NCBI GenBank assembly: GCA_963797175.1 | Contig: CAWCOL010000008.1 | Location: 248,001-312,000, forward strand | Direction: 5' to 3' | Origin: DATLLN01 sp963797175 | GTDB lineage: Bacteria; Actinomycetota; Thermoleophilia; Gaiellales; JAICJC01 | Length of the DNA: 64,000 nt | In this document: positions 1 to 7,714 of the stretch, one piece after another | Layout: every line of letters starts with the position of its first letter | Position numbering within the stretch: the first letter of the stretch is position 1 | Notes under the pieces: model-generated | The model's input: only the letters and a program-made list of their open reading frames with translations | What the model was told of the DNA's origin: nothing | The model's database searches: none | Program-made: the position numbers and the translations under genes

Positions 1-174
1 GAGGAAGACGACAGAGCCCTTCAGCACCGTCAGCAGCACCAGCTCGCGGCCGCTGTCGCGGTGGTCGCGTGCGATCGCGGCCGCCAGTTCGGCGACGCGG
101 TCGGCGACCACGCGCCGGTCGAGGAAGACGTCGCCCGGCTGGGGGAAGGCGAGCTCGTGGGCGGCGGCGCTCAC
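1..174 (-). CDS. hpt: hypoxanthine phosphoribosyltransferase, N-terminal part (cut by window edge)
   Basis: The first 58 codons of a purine-salvage enzyme that would convert hypoxanthine or guanine plus PRPP to IMP or GMP in the cytoplasm. The visible part reads through a DVFLDRRVVADRVAEL segment into LLTVLKGSVVFL, the conserved strand-and-loop of the HPRT family that precedes the PRPP-binding core. The core itself lies outside the window, so the call rests on the N-terminus only. The GTG start overlaps the stop of the upstream small nuclease-like gene as GTGA, so the two are probably translationally coupled. Fairly sure of family; other type I phosphoribosyltransferases are the alternative. 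Confidence 0.75.
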   Translation of the reverse strand, partial: MSAAAHELAFPQPGDVFLDRRVVADRVAELAAAIARDHRDSGRELVLLTVLKGSVVFL

Positions 175-536
175 GAGGCGGCGTCGAGCTCGTACTTCTC
201 GGCCAGCGCCTCGACGTCGCGCTTGTAGAAGAGCTTGATGCGGATGTCGGGGCGCAGCTCGCGCAGGCGCCGCACCTTGCGGTTCTTCTTCGTCACCAGC
301 GACTGCTTCATCGTCGTGATCTCGAGGTAGAGGCCCTGCTCGGGCAGAAAGAAGTCGGGGGTGAACGCCTCGACGATGTTGCCCTTCTCGTCCTCCTCGA
401 GCACGAACGTGTGCGGCTCGTACTCCCAGGGGATGCCGTGAAAGTCGAAGATGAGCGCGCACTCGCGCTCCGCCTCGTTGGCGAACTCCGGCGGCCTCGT
501 GCCCTGAAAGGCCTGATAGTGGGGCGGATCGCCCAT
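171..536 (-). CDS. small PD-(D/E)XK nuclease-like protein of unknown function
   Basis: A 121-residue acidic-start protein. Its middle has the layout of a PD-(D/E)XK fold: an N-terminal helix with a conserved Glu (FANEAERECALIFDF), then TPDFFLP, then YLEITTMK, giving D...E-x-T instead of the canonical D...E-x-K, with lysines a few residues later. Whether it cuts nucleic acid is unknown because the last catalytic Lys is displaced. The ATG at 536 was chosen because translation upstream of it has no family character and would run into the divergent phosphoesterase gene. It is directly upstream of hpt with a 4-base overlap. Confidence 0.75.
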   Translation of the reverse strand: MGDPPHYQAFQGTRPPEFANEAERECALIFDFHGIPWEYEPHTFVLEEDEKGNIVEAFTPDFFLPEQGLYLEITTMKQSLVTKKNRKVRRLRELRPDIRIKLFYKRDVEALAEKYELDAAS

Positions 537-579
537 TCCGCCACGGAATTGTACTTCTCGCGGCGGACGGCCCCCGTCT

Positions 580-1380
580 ATGATCGCGGCTCCGATGCCC
601 GCCGACCGGCCGTTCATCATCGCGCACCTGTCGGACCTGCACTGCGGCTCGCCGTACTTCGTGGCAAACCTGCTGGAGCGGGCGATCATGGAGATCAACG
701 CCGTGCAGCCCGACGTCGTCGTCTGTTCAGGCGATCTGACGACCTTCGGGTACAAGCAGGAGTACGCCCAGGCCCGCTCCTATCTCGACCGGCTCGACTG
801 TCCGGACGTGATCACGATCCCCGGCAACCACGACTCGCGCAACGTCGGCTACGTGCACTTCGAGGAGATGATCGGCCCCCGCTCGACCGTGCTGCGCAAG
901 GACGGCATCACCTTCGTCGCCATCGACTCGTCGGAGCCCGACCTCGACCACGGCGTCGTCGGCCGCAGCCGCTACAGCTGGATCGAGGAGCAGTTCGCCC
1001 CGCCCGCGGAGTTCAAGGTGTTCGTGCTGCACCACCACCTGCTGCCGATCCCCGGCACCGGCCGCGAGCGGAACGTCGTCCACGACGCCGGCGACACGCT
1101 GGAGGTGCTCCAGCGGGCCGGCGTCAACCTCGTCCTCTCCGGCCATAAGCACGTGCCCTACGCCTGGCGGATCGAGGACCTGTTCGTCGTCAACGCGGGC
1201 ACCGTCTCGTCGATGCGCCTACGCGGCCACACCCGGCCCTGCTACAACGTCGTCGAGATCCGGCCGGACGAGGTGGAGATCTACCGCCGCTATCCCTTCC
1301 ACGCCCGCGAGCGGATCATCCGCTTCTCCACCCAGACGCTCGCCTACGAGAAGAACCTGATCAGCGGCGGCGGCCCGTGA
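580..1380 (+). CDS. calcineurin-like metallophosphoesterase (CpdA/Icc type)
   Basis: A 266-residue cytoplasmic phosphoesterase with all five metal-binding blocks of the family in order: SDLH near residue 18, GDLT near 53, GNHD near 85, a triple-His HHHL near 149 and GHKH near 189. These bind the two-metal centre. Close relatives include cyclic-nucleotide phosphodiesterases, so the substrate could be cAMP, another cyclic phosphate or a phosphodiester. It is the first gene of the operon that makes cyclic 2,3-diphosphoglycerate, so hydrolysis of that cyclic compound is a reasonable guess but only inference. An in-frame ATG at 595 is an alternative start. Its stop overlaps the next start as GTGA. 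Confidence 0.9.
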   Translation: MIAAPMPADRPFIIAHLSDLHCGSPYFVANLLERAIMEINAVQPDVVVCSGDLTTFGYKQEYAQARSYLDRLDCPDVITIPGNHDSRNVGYVHFEEMIGPRSTVLRKDGITFVAIDSSEPDLDHGVVGRSRYSWIEEQFAPPAEFKVFVLHHHLLPIPGTGRERNVVHDAGDTLEVLQRAGVNLVLSGHKHVPYAWRIEDLFVVNAGTVSSMRLRGHTRPCYNVVEIRPDEVEIYRRYPFHARERIIRFSTQTLAYEKNLISGGGP

Positions 1381-2660
1381 GCGCACGCGTGCTCGCGCTG
1401 GTCGACGGCGAGCACTATCCGCCGGTGGTGCGGGCGGCGCTGGAGCGTGCTGCGGTGGCCGACGAGGTGGTGGCGGCGCTGCTGCTGGGCGGCTCCGAGA
1501 AGCTGGACGGCGAACCCGCCTACGGCGTGCCGCTGGAGCGGGTGGGCGCGGCCGACGTCGCCGACTCGATGGTGGCGGCTGCCTCGCGCCATCGAGCCAC
1601 CCGGGTGCTCGACCTCTCCGACGAGCCGGTGCTGGGCGAGCGGGCGCGGATCGCGCTCGCCTGCCGCGCGCTCGCCGCCGGCCTCGACTACCACGGCCCG
1701 GACTTCGCGTTGCACGCGCCCGACCGGCCGCGCGTGGACGCGCCCACGCTGGCCGTGATCGGCACCGGCAAGCGCGTGGGCAAGACCGCCGTCAGCGGGC
1801 ACGTCGCCCGCATGCTGACCGAGCGCGGCCGCGACGTCGTCGTGGTGGCGATGGGCCGGGGCGGCCCGGCGGATCCGGAACTGGTGGAGGCCGCGGCCGG
1901 TCCCATCGGTGTGGACGAGCTGCTGGCACGGGCCCGGGCCGGGGAGCACGCCGCGTCGGACTTCCTCGAGGACGCCGCGCTGGCGCGGGTGACGACGATC
2001 GGCGCCCGCCGCTGCGGCGGCGGCCTGGTCGGCGTCCCCTACCTCTCCAACGTGCCCGAGGCGGCGCGCCTGGCCGCGGCCCGCCGCCCCGAGCTGGTGC
2101 TGCTCGAAGGATCCGGGGCCGCCGTGCCGCCGGTGGCGGCCGACCGCACCATCCTGGTGCACCCGGCCACCGACCCGGGCCTCGGCACCGGCTTCGGCGC
2201 GTACCGCCTGGCCCTGGCCGACCTCGTCGTGCTGACGATGTGCGATGCCCCGCAGGCGGGCGAGTTCGCACTCGGCGTCCCGGCCGTGCGCGCCGCCCTG
2301 CGCCCCCATCCGATGCAGCCGCTGGACGGCCGGCGGGTCGCGTTCTTCACGACGGCGCGCGACCCCGCCCCGATGGTCGCGCACCTGCGCGACGGACTCG
2401 GCATCGAGCCGGTCGCGGTGTCGTCGGCGTTGTCCGACCGGACGCGCCTGCGCGAGGAGCTGGACAGCGAGCACGTGCGGGCCGCGGACACGTACCTGGT
2501 CGAGATCAAGGCGGCGGCGGTGGACGTGGTCGCCGAGACGGCTGCCGAGCGCGGCATCGACGTGGTCTTCTGCGACAACCGTCCTGTTGCCATGCCCGGC
2601 GAGCCCGACCTCGACGATGCGATCTGCGCGCTGGCGGAGGGGGCCATGACACATGTCTGA
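1377..2660 (+). CDS. cpgS: cyclic 2,3-diphosphoglycerate synthetase
   Basis: A 427-residue enzyme of the COG2403/cDPGS family, which uses ATP to close 2,3-diphosphoglycerate into an intramolecular pyrophosphate. The N-terminal 120 residues contain GEHYPPVV and the LDLSDEPV region of the family. A P-loop, GTGKRVGKT, lies at residues 129-137, and LLEGSGAAVPPV near 240 is another conserved block. Length is close to archaeal cDPGS (about 460). The product is known as a thermoprotective and phosphate-storage solute in methanogens such as Methanothermus. The next gene encodes the kinase that supplies its substrate, which strongly supports the assignment. Starts at GTG overlapping the previous stop and overlaps the kinase gene by 8 bases. 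Confidence 0.85.
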   Translation: MSARVLALVDGEHYPPVVRAALERAAVADEVVAALLLGGSEKLDGEPAYGVPLERVGAADVADSMVAAASRHRATRVLDLSDEPVLGERARIALACRALAAGLDYHGPDFALHAPDRPRVDAPTLAVIGTGKRVGKTAVSGHVARMLTERGRDVVVVAMGRGGPADPELVEAAAGPIGVDELLARARAGEHAASDFLEDAALARVTTIGARRCGGGLVGVPYLSNVPEAARLAAARRPELVLLEGSGAAVPPVAADRTILVHPATDPGLGTGFGAYRLALADLVVLTMCDAPQAGEFALGVPAVRAALRPHPMQPLDGRRVAFFTTARDPAPMVAHLRDGLGIEPVAVSSALSDRTRLREELDSEHVRAADTYLVEIKAAAVDVVAETAAERGIDVVFCDNRPVAMPGEPDLDDAICALAEGAMTHV

Positions 2661-3573
2661 GGGCCGCGAGCAGCGGATCCGGGGCCGCGGGTACCCGCTG
2701 CCCTTCTCGAAGGGACGGATGGCGACCACGCTGTTCCTGGCCGGCTTCGAGCCCGAGCGCGGGTACGCCATCGCGCGCGCGGTGGAGCGCGCGATCGCCA
2801 GCATCCCCACCGACGAGCTGACGCTGGAGGAGCTGCACGCCGTGCTGGAGGAGGTGCTGCTGCGCGAGGAAGGGCCGCAGATGGTGGCACGGTTCCGCGC
2901 GTGGCAGAAGGTGCTCAACCTCGACCGGCCGCTGGTGCTGCTGATCGGCGGCGGCACCGGCACCGGCAAGAGCACACTGGCGACGGAGCTGGCCTACCGC
3001 CTCGGCATCAGCCGGATCACGTCCACCGACGTCGTCCGCCAGGTCATGCGTGCCTTCTTCGCGCCGGCCCTGATGCCCGCACTGCACTACTCGTCGTTCG
3101 AGGCCGGGGAGGGGCTGCGCATCCCGATGCCCGACCCCGACCAGGGCGACCGGGCGCTGTTCGGCTTCATCCAGCAGGCGGAGCAGGTCGCCGTGGGCGC
3201 CGCAGCCGTCGTCGACCGCGCCATCGTCGAGGGCCTCTCGACGGTGCTCGAGGGCGTCCACCTTGTGCCCGGCCTGATCGTGCCCGAGGCGCACGGCGGC
3301 GCCACGGTCGTCCAGGTGATGCTGACGATCTCGGACGAGGAGTCGCACCAGGCGCATTTCGTCGGCCGCGATCAGCTTGCCGGCGGCGCCCGGGCGCTCG
3401 ACCGCTACCTCAAGCGGTTCGGCGAGATCCGCCGCATCCAGGACTACCTGGTGGCGCGCGCCGAGCGGGTGGGCGTGCCCGTGATCGAGTCGAGCGACGG
3501 CGAGGCGGCGCTGCGGTCGGTGCTCGACCTGATCCTCGAGCGGGCCTCCGTCCTGCCGGGCGGGGTACGCTGA
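2653..3573 (+). CDS. 2-phosphoglycerate kinase
   Basis: A 306-residue kinase that phosphorylates 2-phosphoglycerate to 2,3-diphosphoglycerate, the first committed step to cyclic 2,3-diphosphoglycerate. The first 90 residues form an ATP-cone-like helical domain (from LPFSKGRMATTLF to about 85). Then come a Walker A loop, GGGTGTGKST, at 99-108 and the STDVVRQVMR substrate-side segment. The length matches archaeal 2-phosphoglycerate kinase (about 300). The ATG lies inside the last codons of the synthetase gene, so synthesis of the two enzymes is coupled. Related proteins in other bacteria are sometimes annotated as generic ATP-cone or zeta-toxin kinases, but the neighbour makes the specific call likely. 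Confidence 0.88.
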   Translation: MSEGREQRIRGRGYPLPFSKGRMATTLFLAGFEPERGYAIARAVERAIASIPTDELTLEELHAVLEEVLLREEGPQMVARFRAWQKVLNLDRPLVLLIGGGTGTGKSTLATELAYRLGISRITSTDVVRQVMRAFFAPALMPALHYSSFEAGEGLRIPMPDPDQGDRALFGFIQQAEQVAVGAAAVVDRAIVEGLSTVLEGVHLVPGLIVPEAHGGATVVQVMLTISDEESHQAHFVGRDQLAGGARALDRYLKRFGEIRRIQDYLVARAERVGVPVIESSDGEAALRSVLDLILERASVLPGGVR

Positions 3574-3578
3574 CGGCC

Positions 3579-4586
3579 GTGGCAACCCACGCCCAGCAGA
3601 CGCCCGAGACCGTGGAGCAGGAGAGCTCGAGCGCGCCCTGCCCCTGCACGGAGCTGGCGTCGGTGACCGAGCGCTCGGCGCTGGCCGCCGGCCGCTTCCT
3701 GGGCCGCGGCGACGGCCGCGCTGCGGACGACGCCGCCAGCGAGGCAATGACCGAGGCGCTCGACCGCATGCCCATCTCGGGGAGGATCGTGATCGGCCGC
3801 GCCGACGAGGGGCACCGCCTCGCCGACGGCGTCGAGGTCGGCGCCGGCGGCCGCCGGCTCGACCTGGCGCTCGACCCGGTCGAGGGGCCCGCCGTCGTCT
3901 CCCGGGGCGGCTTCGGCGCGCTCTCGGTGATCGCCGCCGGCGACCCGGACACGATGGTCGTCGTGCCTCGCATGTATATGAAGAAGATGGCGGTCGGGCC
4001 TGTCGCCGCCGGCACCATCGACCTGCGCCGCGGCATGGCCGACAACCTCGAGGCGATCGCCGACGCGTTCGGGCGCAAGGTCGGCGACATCACCGCCGTC
4101 GTGCTCGACCGGCCCCGCCACGAGGACCTGATCGAGGAGATCCGCCAGGCCGGCGCCCGGATCAAGATGATCGCGGACGGCGACATCACGGCCACCGTCG
4201 AGGTCGCCATCCGCGGCACCAACGACCACCTCGCGGTGGGCATCGGCGGATCCTTCCAGGGCATCATCTCGGCCGCAGCGCTGCAGTGTCTGGGCGGCGA
4301 GATCCAGGCCCAGCTGTGGCCTCTCTCGCGCACCGAGATCAACCGCGCCCAGGAGTGCGGCATCGACGACATCGAGCGCATCTTCGGCATCGACGATCTC
4401 GTCCGCGGCGACATGATGGTGGTCGGCACCGGCATCTCCAACGGCGACCTGTTGCGCGGCGTGCGCTACTTCTCGGAGGGCGCCCGCACCCACTCGATCG
4501 TCCTCTGCACGCGCTGCAGCCGCGTGCGATTCATCGACTCGATCCACCTCTTCGCCCGCCACCGACACTCGGAGATCCGCCTGTGA
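3579..4586 (+). CDS. GlpX-family (class II fructose-1,6-bisphosphatase-like) protein with altered active site
   Basis: A 335-residue protein aligning over its length with class II fructose bisphosphatase. Preserved landmarks are ALAAGRFLGRGD, DPVEG at 99-103, YMKKMAVGP, VVLDRPRHEDLI, GARIKMIADGD and GIGG followed by AAALQCLGGEIQ. Several residues that do the chemistry in E. coli GlpX are replaced: the GDKN segment is GDGR (45-47), IGEGE is IGRAD, the threonine after DP(I/V)(D/E)G is Pro104, and the metal-ligand Glu of GG-x-P-E-G is Gln227. It may therefore act on another sugar or glycerate phosphate, or be non-catalytic. GTG at 3579 is 5 bases after the kinase stop, and no better start is seen. 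Confidence 0.82.
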   Translation: MATHAQQTPETVEQESSSAPCPCTELASVTERSALAAGRFLGRGDGRAADDAASEAMTEALDRMPISGRIVIGRADEGHRLADGVEVGAGGRRLDLALDPVEGPAVVSRGGFGALSVIAAGDPDTMVVVPRMYMKKMAVGPVAAGTIDLRRGMADNLEAIADAFGRKVGDITAVVLDRPRHEDLIEEIRQAGARIKMIADGDITATVEVAIRGTNDHLAVGIGGSFQGIISAAALQCLGGEIQAQLWPLSRTEINRAQECGIDDIERIFGIDDLVRGDMMVVGTGISNGDLLRGVRYFSEGARTHSIVLCTRCSRVRFIDSIHLFARHRHSEIRL

Positions 4587-5407
4587 CCCTGCTCCACGAG
4601 CTGCATGACCAGGCCCGCGATCGCGGCATCGCCGGCTACCGCAAGCTGTCCAAGGCGGAGCTGGAGGTCGCGCTGGGGCTGGCGGAGCCGCCCGGGCCGA
4701 CGACGGTCGAGGTGGAGCGCCGCGGCGCGCTGGGCCTGCTGCGGCTGGTCAGCATCAACGGCGAGAACGCGCTGTCGCTGGAGACCCTGGAGGCGCTGGC
4801 CGACGAGGCCGAGCGCCTGGCGGCCGACGACGAGGTGCGCCTGATCGCGCTGACCGGCTCGGGCGAGCGCATCTTCTCCTCCGGCGCCGACCTGGCGGCC
4901 GTGGAGGGGCTGGACGGCGCCGACGTGACCGGGCGGGGAACGGCGGCGTGCGAGCGGATCGCGGCGCTTTCCGTGCCGACGATCGCGCTGCTGAACGGCC
5001 ACGCCGTGGGTGGCGGCATCGACCTCGCACTGGCCTGCGACTGGCGCACGGCGGCGCAGGGCGGCAAGCTGCGGTTCATCCACAACGAGCTCGGCTACTG
5101 CCCGCCCTGGGGCGGAGCGCAGCGGCTGGCGGCCCTGATCGGGGCGTCGGCGGCGCTGCGGCTGTTCGCCACCTGCGAGCTCCTGTCCGTGGACGAGGCG
5201 CGCCAGATCGGCATCCTCGACGCCGTCGTGGGCCGGGAGAAGCTGCTGGGCCGCGCCGACGCGCTGGCGGTGCGGATCGCCCGCGGCAAGCGCCCGGCCG
5301 TTGCCGAGACCAAGCGGCTGATGCGGCCGCCGCTGGACGTCACCGCCCATGAGGCGGCCTTCGCCCGGCTGTGGGACGAGGCCAGGGACGCTAAGGTTCC
5401 GGTATGA
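4583..5407 (+). CDS. Rho-N domain / enoyl-CoA hydratase-isomerase fusion
   Basis: A 274-residue protein in two parts. Residues 1-32 (LHELHDQARDRGIAGYR, then KLSKAELEVALG) match the short SAP-like helix-turn-helix seen at the N-terminus of transcription terminator Rho, usually a nucleic-acid-binding module. Residues 40-270 form a crotonase domain with both oxyanion-hole blocks (FSSGADL and GHAVGGGIDLALACDWR) and a Glu in HNELGYCPPWGGAQRL that fits a catalytic acid. The reaction is probably hydration or isomerisation of an acyl-CoA. The combination is unusual. The GTG start overlaps the glpX-like stop (GTGA) and the stop overlaps the DUF59 start (ATGA), so it is cotranscribed with the cyclic-diphosphoglycerate genes. 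Confidence 0.85.
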   Translation: MTLLHELHDQARDRGIAGYRKLSKAELEVALGLAEPPGPTTVEVERRGALGLLRLVSINGENALSLETLEALADEAERLAADDEVRLIALTGSGERIFSSGADLAAVEGLDGADVTGRGTAACERIAALSVPTIALLNGHAVGGGIDLALACDWRTAAQGGKLRFIHNELGYCPPWGGAQRLAALIGASAALRLFATCELLSVDEARQIGILDAVVGREKLLGRADALAVRIARGKRPAVAETKRLMRPPLDVTAHEAAFARLWDEARDAKVPV

Positions 5408-5703
5408 GCCTGACTGCCGACGACGTCTTCGAGGTGCTGCGCGAGGTCGAGGATCCCGAGCTGGGGATGGACGTGGTCGATCTGGGCCTCGTCTACGACG
5501 TCGCCGTCGACGGGGCGCGGGTGCACATCCGGTACTCGCTGACGTCGATGGGCTGCCCGGCGGGGCAGCAGATCGAGGAGGGCATGCGCGACTGCGCGAT
5601 GCGCCTCGAAGGGGTCGAGCAGGTGGACACCGAGCTCACCTTCACGCCGCCGTGGACGCCCGACATGATGTCGGACGACGCGAAGTTCGTGCTCGGCTTC
5701 TAG
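5404..5703 (+). CDS. DUF59/MIP18-family metal-sulfur cluster assembly protein
   Basis: A 99-residue protein of the family that includes SufT and PaaD. It has the diagnostic VEDPELGMDVVDLGLVYDV start and a single conserved cysteine in TSMGCPAGQQIEEG, with a FTPPWTPDMMSDDAK tail typical of PaaD-like members. Relatives assist iron-sulfur cluster insertion. It is the last gene of the operon beginning at 580. The operon converges on the ABC-transporter genes, with the stop codons sharing a few bases. The client protein is not evident from this context. Confidence 0.88.
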   Translation: MSLTADDVFEVLREVEDPELGMDVVDLGLVYDVAVDGARVHIRYSLTSMGCPAGQQIEEGMRDCAMRLEGVEQVDTELTFTPPWTPDMMSDDAKFVLGF

Positions 5704-6707
5704 GACGACGCCGGCGCGGGCTCGGGGTCGAGCCAGCAGGCCCGCGCGTGTCCCGGGTCGTCCGGCACGCCCATCAGCTCGCGCGGGTCGTCCGTCGTGC
5801 AGGGGGCGAAGGCGCGCGGGCAGCGCGGGTGGAAGCGGCAGCCCGAGGGGATGCGGGAGGCGTCCGGCAGCTCGCCCTGGAGGATCTCGCGCCGCAGGTC
5901 GGCGCGCGGGTGCGGCGTCGGCACCACGGACAACAGCGACCGCGTGTACGGGTGCTGCGGGTTGCCGATCACCTGCTCGGTGGTGCCCTCCTCGACGACG
6001 CGGCCCAGGTACATCACGGCCACCCGGTCGCACAGCGCCCAGGCCAGGCCGACGTCGTGGGTGATGAAGATCAGGGAGAGGCCCTGCTCGCGGCGCAGGT
6101 CCATCAGCAGGTGGATGACCTGCGCCCGCACCGACACGTCCAGCGCAGAGACGGGCTCGTCGCAGACCAGGCCCTCGGTGCCCAGCACCAGCGCGGCCGC
6201 GATCACGACCCGCTGGCGCTGTCCGCCGGAGAGCTCGTGCGGGTAGCGGTCCCAGTAGCGCACCGCCGGCGCCAGCCCGGCGTCCTCGAGCGCCCGCACC
6301 GCCATGGCCACGCGCTCGGAGCCGCGCTTGCCGATGCGGTGGATGCGCAGCGGCTCCTGCACCAGCGTGCCCACGCTCATCCGCGGGTTGAGCGACTGGT
6401 AGGGATCCTGGAACACCATCTGGATGCGGCGGCGCAGCTTGCGCAGGTCGGCGCCGCGGAGCGGTTCGCCCTCGAACTGCACGTGGCCGCCGGTCGGGCG
6501 CTCAAGGCCCATCAGCACGCGCCCCAGCGTCGACTTGCCGCAGCCTGACTCGCCGACGATGCCCAGCACCTCGCCCCGGTTCCAACGCAGGTCGACGCCG
6601 TCCAGCGCCCGTACGTACCGCTTCGGCCGGGTGCCGCGGACGGGGAAGTGCACCTCCAGGTCGTGGGCCTCGAACAGCGGCTCCGTCGCGGTCATCGTCG
6701 TCCTCAC
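5700..6707 (-). CDS. oligopeptide/dipeptide ABC transporter ATP-binding protein (OppF/DppF type)
   Basis: Energises a peptide importer at the inner face of the membrane. The 335-residue protein has Walker A GESGCGKST, the Q-loop MVFQDPYQSLNPRM, signature LSGGQRQR, Walker B LVCDEPVSALD and the switch His in FITHD. The C-terminal oligopeptide-transporter extension (HPYTRSLLSVVP and PSGCRFHPRCPRAF) is also present and marks the Opp/Dpp subfamily. GTG at 6707 overlaps the preceding stop as GTGA. An ATG twelve bases later (6695) is an equally possible start. It is the last gene of a five-gene importer operon transcribed from about 11.5 kb. Confidence 0.92.
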   Translation of the reverse strand: MRTTMTATEPLFEAHDLEVHFPVRGTRPKRYVRALDGVDLRWNRGEVLGIVGESGCGKSTLGRVLMGLERPTGGHVQFEGEPLRGADLRKLRRRIQMVFQDPYQSLNPRMSVGTLVQEPLRIHRIGKRGSERVAMAVRALEDAGLAPAVRYWDRYPHELSGGQRQRVVIAAALVLGTEGLVCDEPVSALDVSVRAQVIHLLMDLRREQGLSLIFITHDVGLAWALCDRVAVMYLGRVVEEGTTEQVIGNPQHPYTRSLLSVVPTPHPRADLRREILQGELPDASRIPSGCRFHPRCPRAFAPCTTDDPRELMGVPDDPGHARACWLDPEPAPASS

Positions 6708-7714
6708 AGCGGCGCGGCCTCCGGCCACGGCGCGAACAGGCAGCGCGCGGCTCGCCCCTCCCCGATGTCGCTCAGGGCGACCTCCTGCTCGGTGCACTGC
6801 GGCTGGGCGGCGTGGCAGCGAGGCGCGAACCGGCAGCCGTCCGTCAGCTCGGTGGGGTCGGGCGGGATGCCGGGAATGGGCGGCGCCAGCTCGCGCGGGC
6901 CGCCGACCGTCGGGAAGGCGCCCAGCAGCCGCTGCGTGTAGGGATGCTGCGGCGACGAGTAGAGCCGGTCGACCGGGCCGACCTCGGCGATCTGTCCGCC
7001 GTACATGATCGCGACGCGGTCGCAGGTCTCGGCCAGCACCGAGAGGTCGTGGGTGATCAGGATCATCGAGAGCCCCAGGTCGCGGCGGAGCTGCTCGAGC
7101 AGCTCCAGGATCTGGGCCTGCATCATGACGTCCAGCGCGGTGGTCGGCTCGTCGCCGATGATCAGCTCCGGGTTGCAGGCCAGCGCCAGGGCGATCATCA
7201 CCCGCTGGCGCATGCCGCCCGAGAACTCGTGCGGGTACTGCCGCGCCCGGTTCGGGTTGATTCCGACGTAGCCGAACAGCTCGGCGACGCGGCTCTTGAC
7301 AGCCGTGTCGTCCAGCCCGGGCTCATGCAGGCGGATCGCCTCTCCGATCTGGTCGCTCACCCGCCGCACCGGATCGAGGGCGTTCATCGCGCCCTGGAAG
7401 ACGATCGAGGCGGTGCGCCAGCGCATGTCGCGGAGGCCGCGCTCGGTGCGCCGGTCGATGTGCATGACGCCGCGGGTCGAGTTGATCTGGATCGTGCCGG
7501 ATGCGCGGTACAGGTTCTGTGGCAGGAGCCCGAGAATGGACAGCGCCGTGGTGGTCTTGCCGCAGCCCGACTCGCCGGCCAGGCCCAGCGCCTCGCCCCG
7601 CTGCAACTGGAAGGTGACGCCGTCGATCAGCCGCACCTCCTCGCCCTTGTCGTCCTTGTAGGCGACCGAGAGGTCGCGGACGTCCAGCAGCGGCTCAGCG
7701 GCCGGCGCGCTCAC
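6704..7714 (-). CDS. oligopeptide/dipeptide ABC transporter ATP-binding protein (OppD/DppD type)
   Basis: The partner ATPase of the importer, 336 residues. It shows Walker A GESGCGKTT, Q-loop VFQGAMNALDPV, signature FSGGMRQR, Walker B LIIGDEPTTALD and ITHD, then the subfamily tail HPYTQRLLGAFP and DGCRFAPRC. The FQGAMNALDPV and MRQRV wording is typical of the D subunit, while the neighbour carries F-type wording, so they form the usual heterodimer. The GTG start overlaps the stop of the permease gene. Confidence 0.92.
   Translation of the reverse strand: MSAPAAEPLLDVRDLSVAYKDDKGEEVRLIDGVTFQLQRGEALGLAGESGCGKTTTALSILGLLPQNLYRASGTIQINSTRGVMHIDRRTERGLRDMRWRTASIVFQGAMNALDPVRRVSDQIGEAIRLHEPGLDDTAVKSRVAELFGYVGINPNRARQYPHEFSGGMRQRVMIALALACNPELIIGDEPTTALDVMMQAQILELLEQLRRDLGLSMILITHDLSVLAETCDRVAIMYGGQIAEVGPVDRLYSSPQHPYTQRLLGAFPTVGGPRELAPPIPGIPPDPTELTDGCRFAPRCHAAQPQCTEQEVALSDIGEGRAARCLFAPWPEAAPL

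Noticed and set aside
549..584. TTGTAC and TATGAT as promoter of the phosphoesterase operon
   Set aside because: The 24-base gap is too long for a sigma-70 spacer, and TATGAT overlaps the start codon region.
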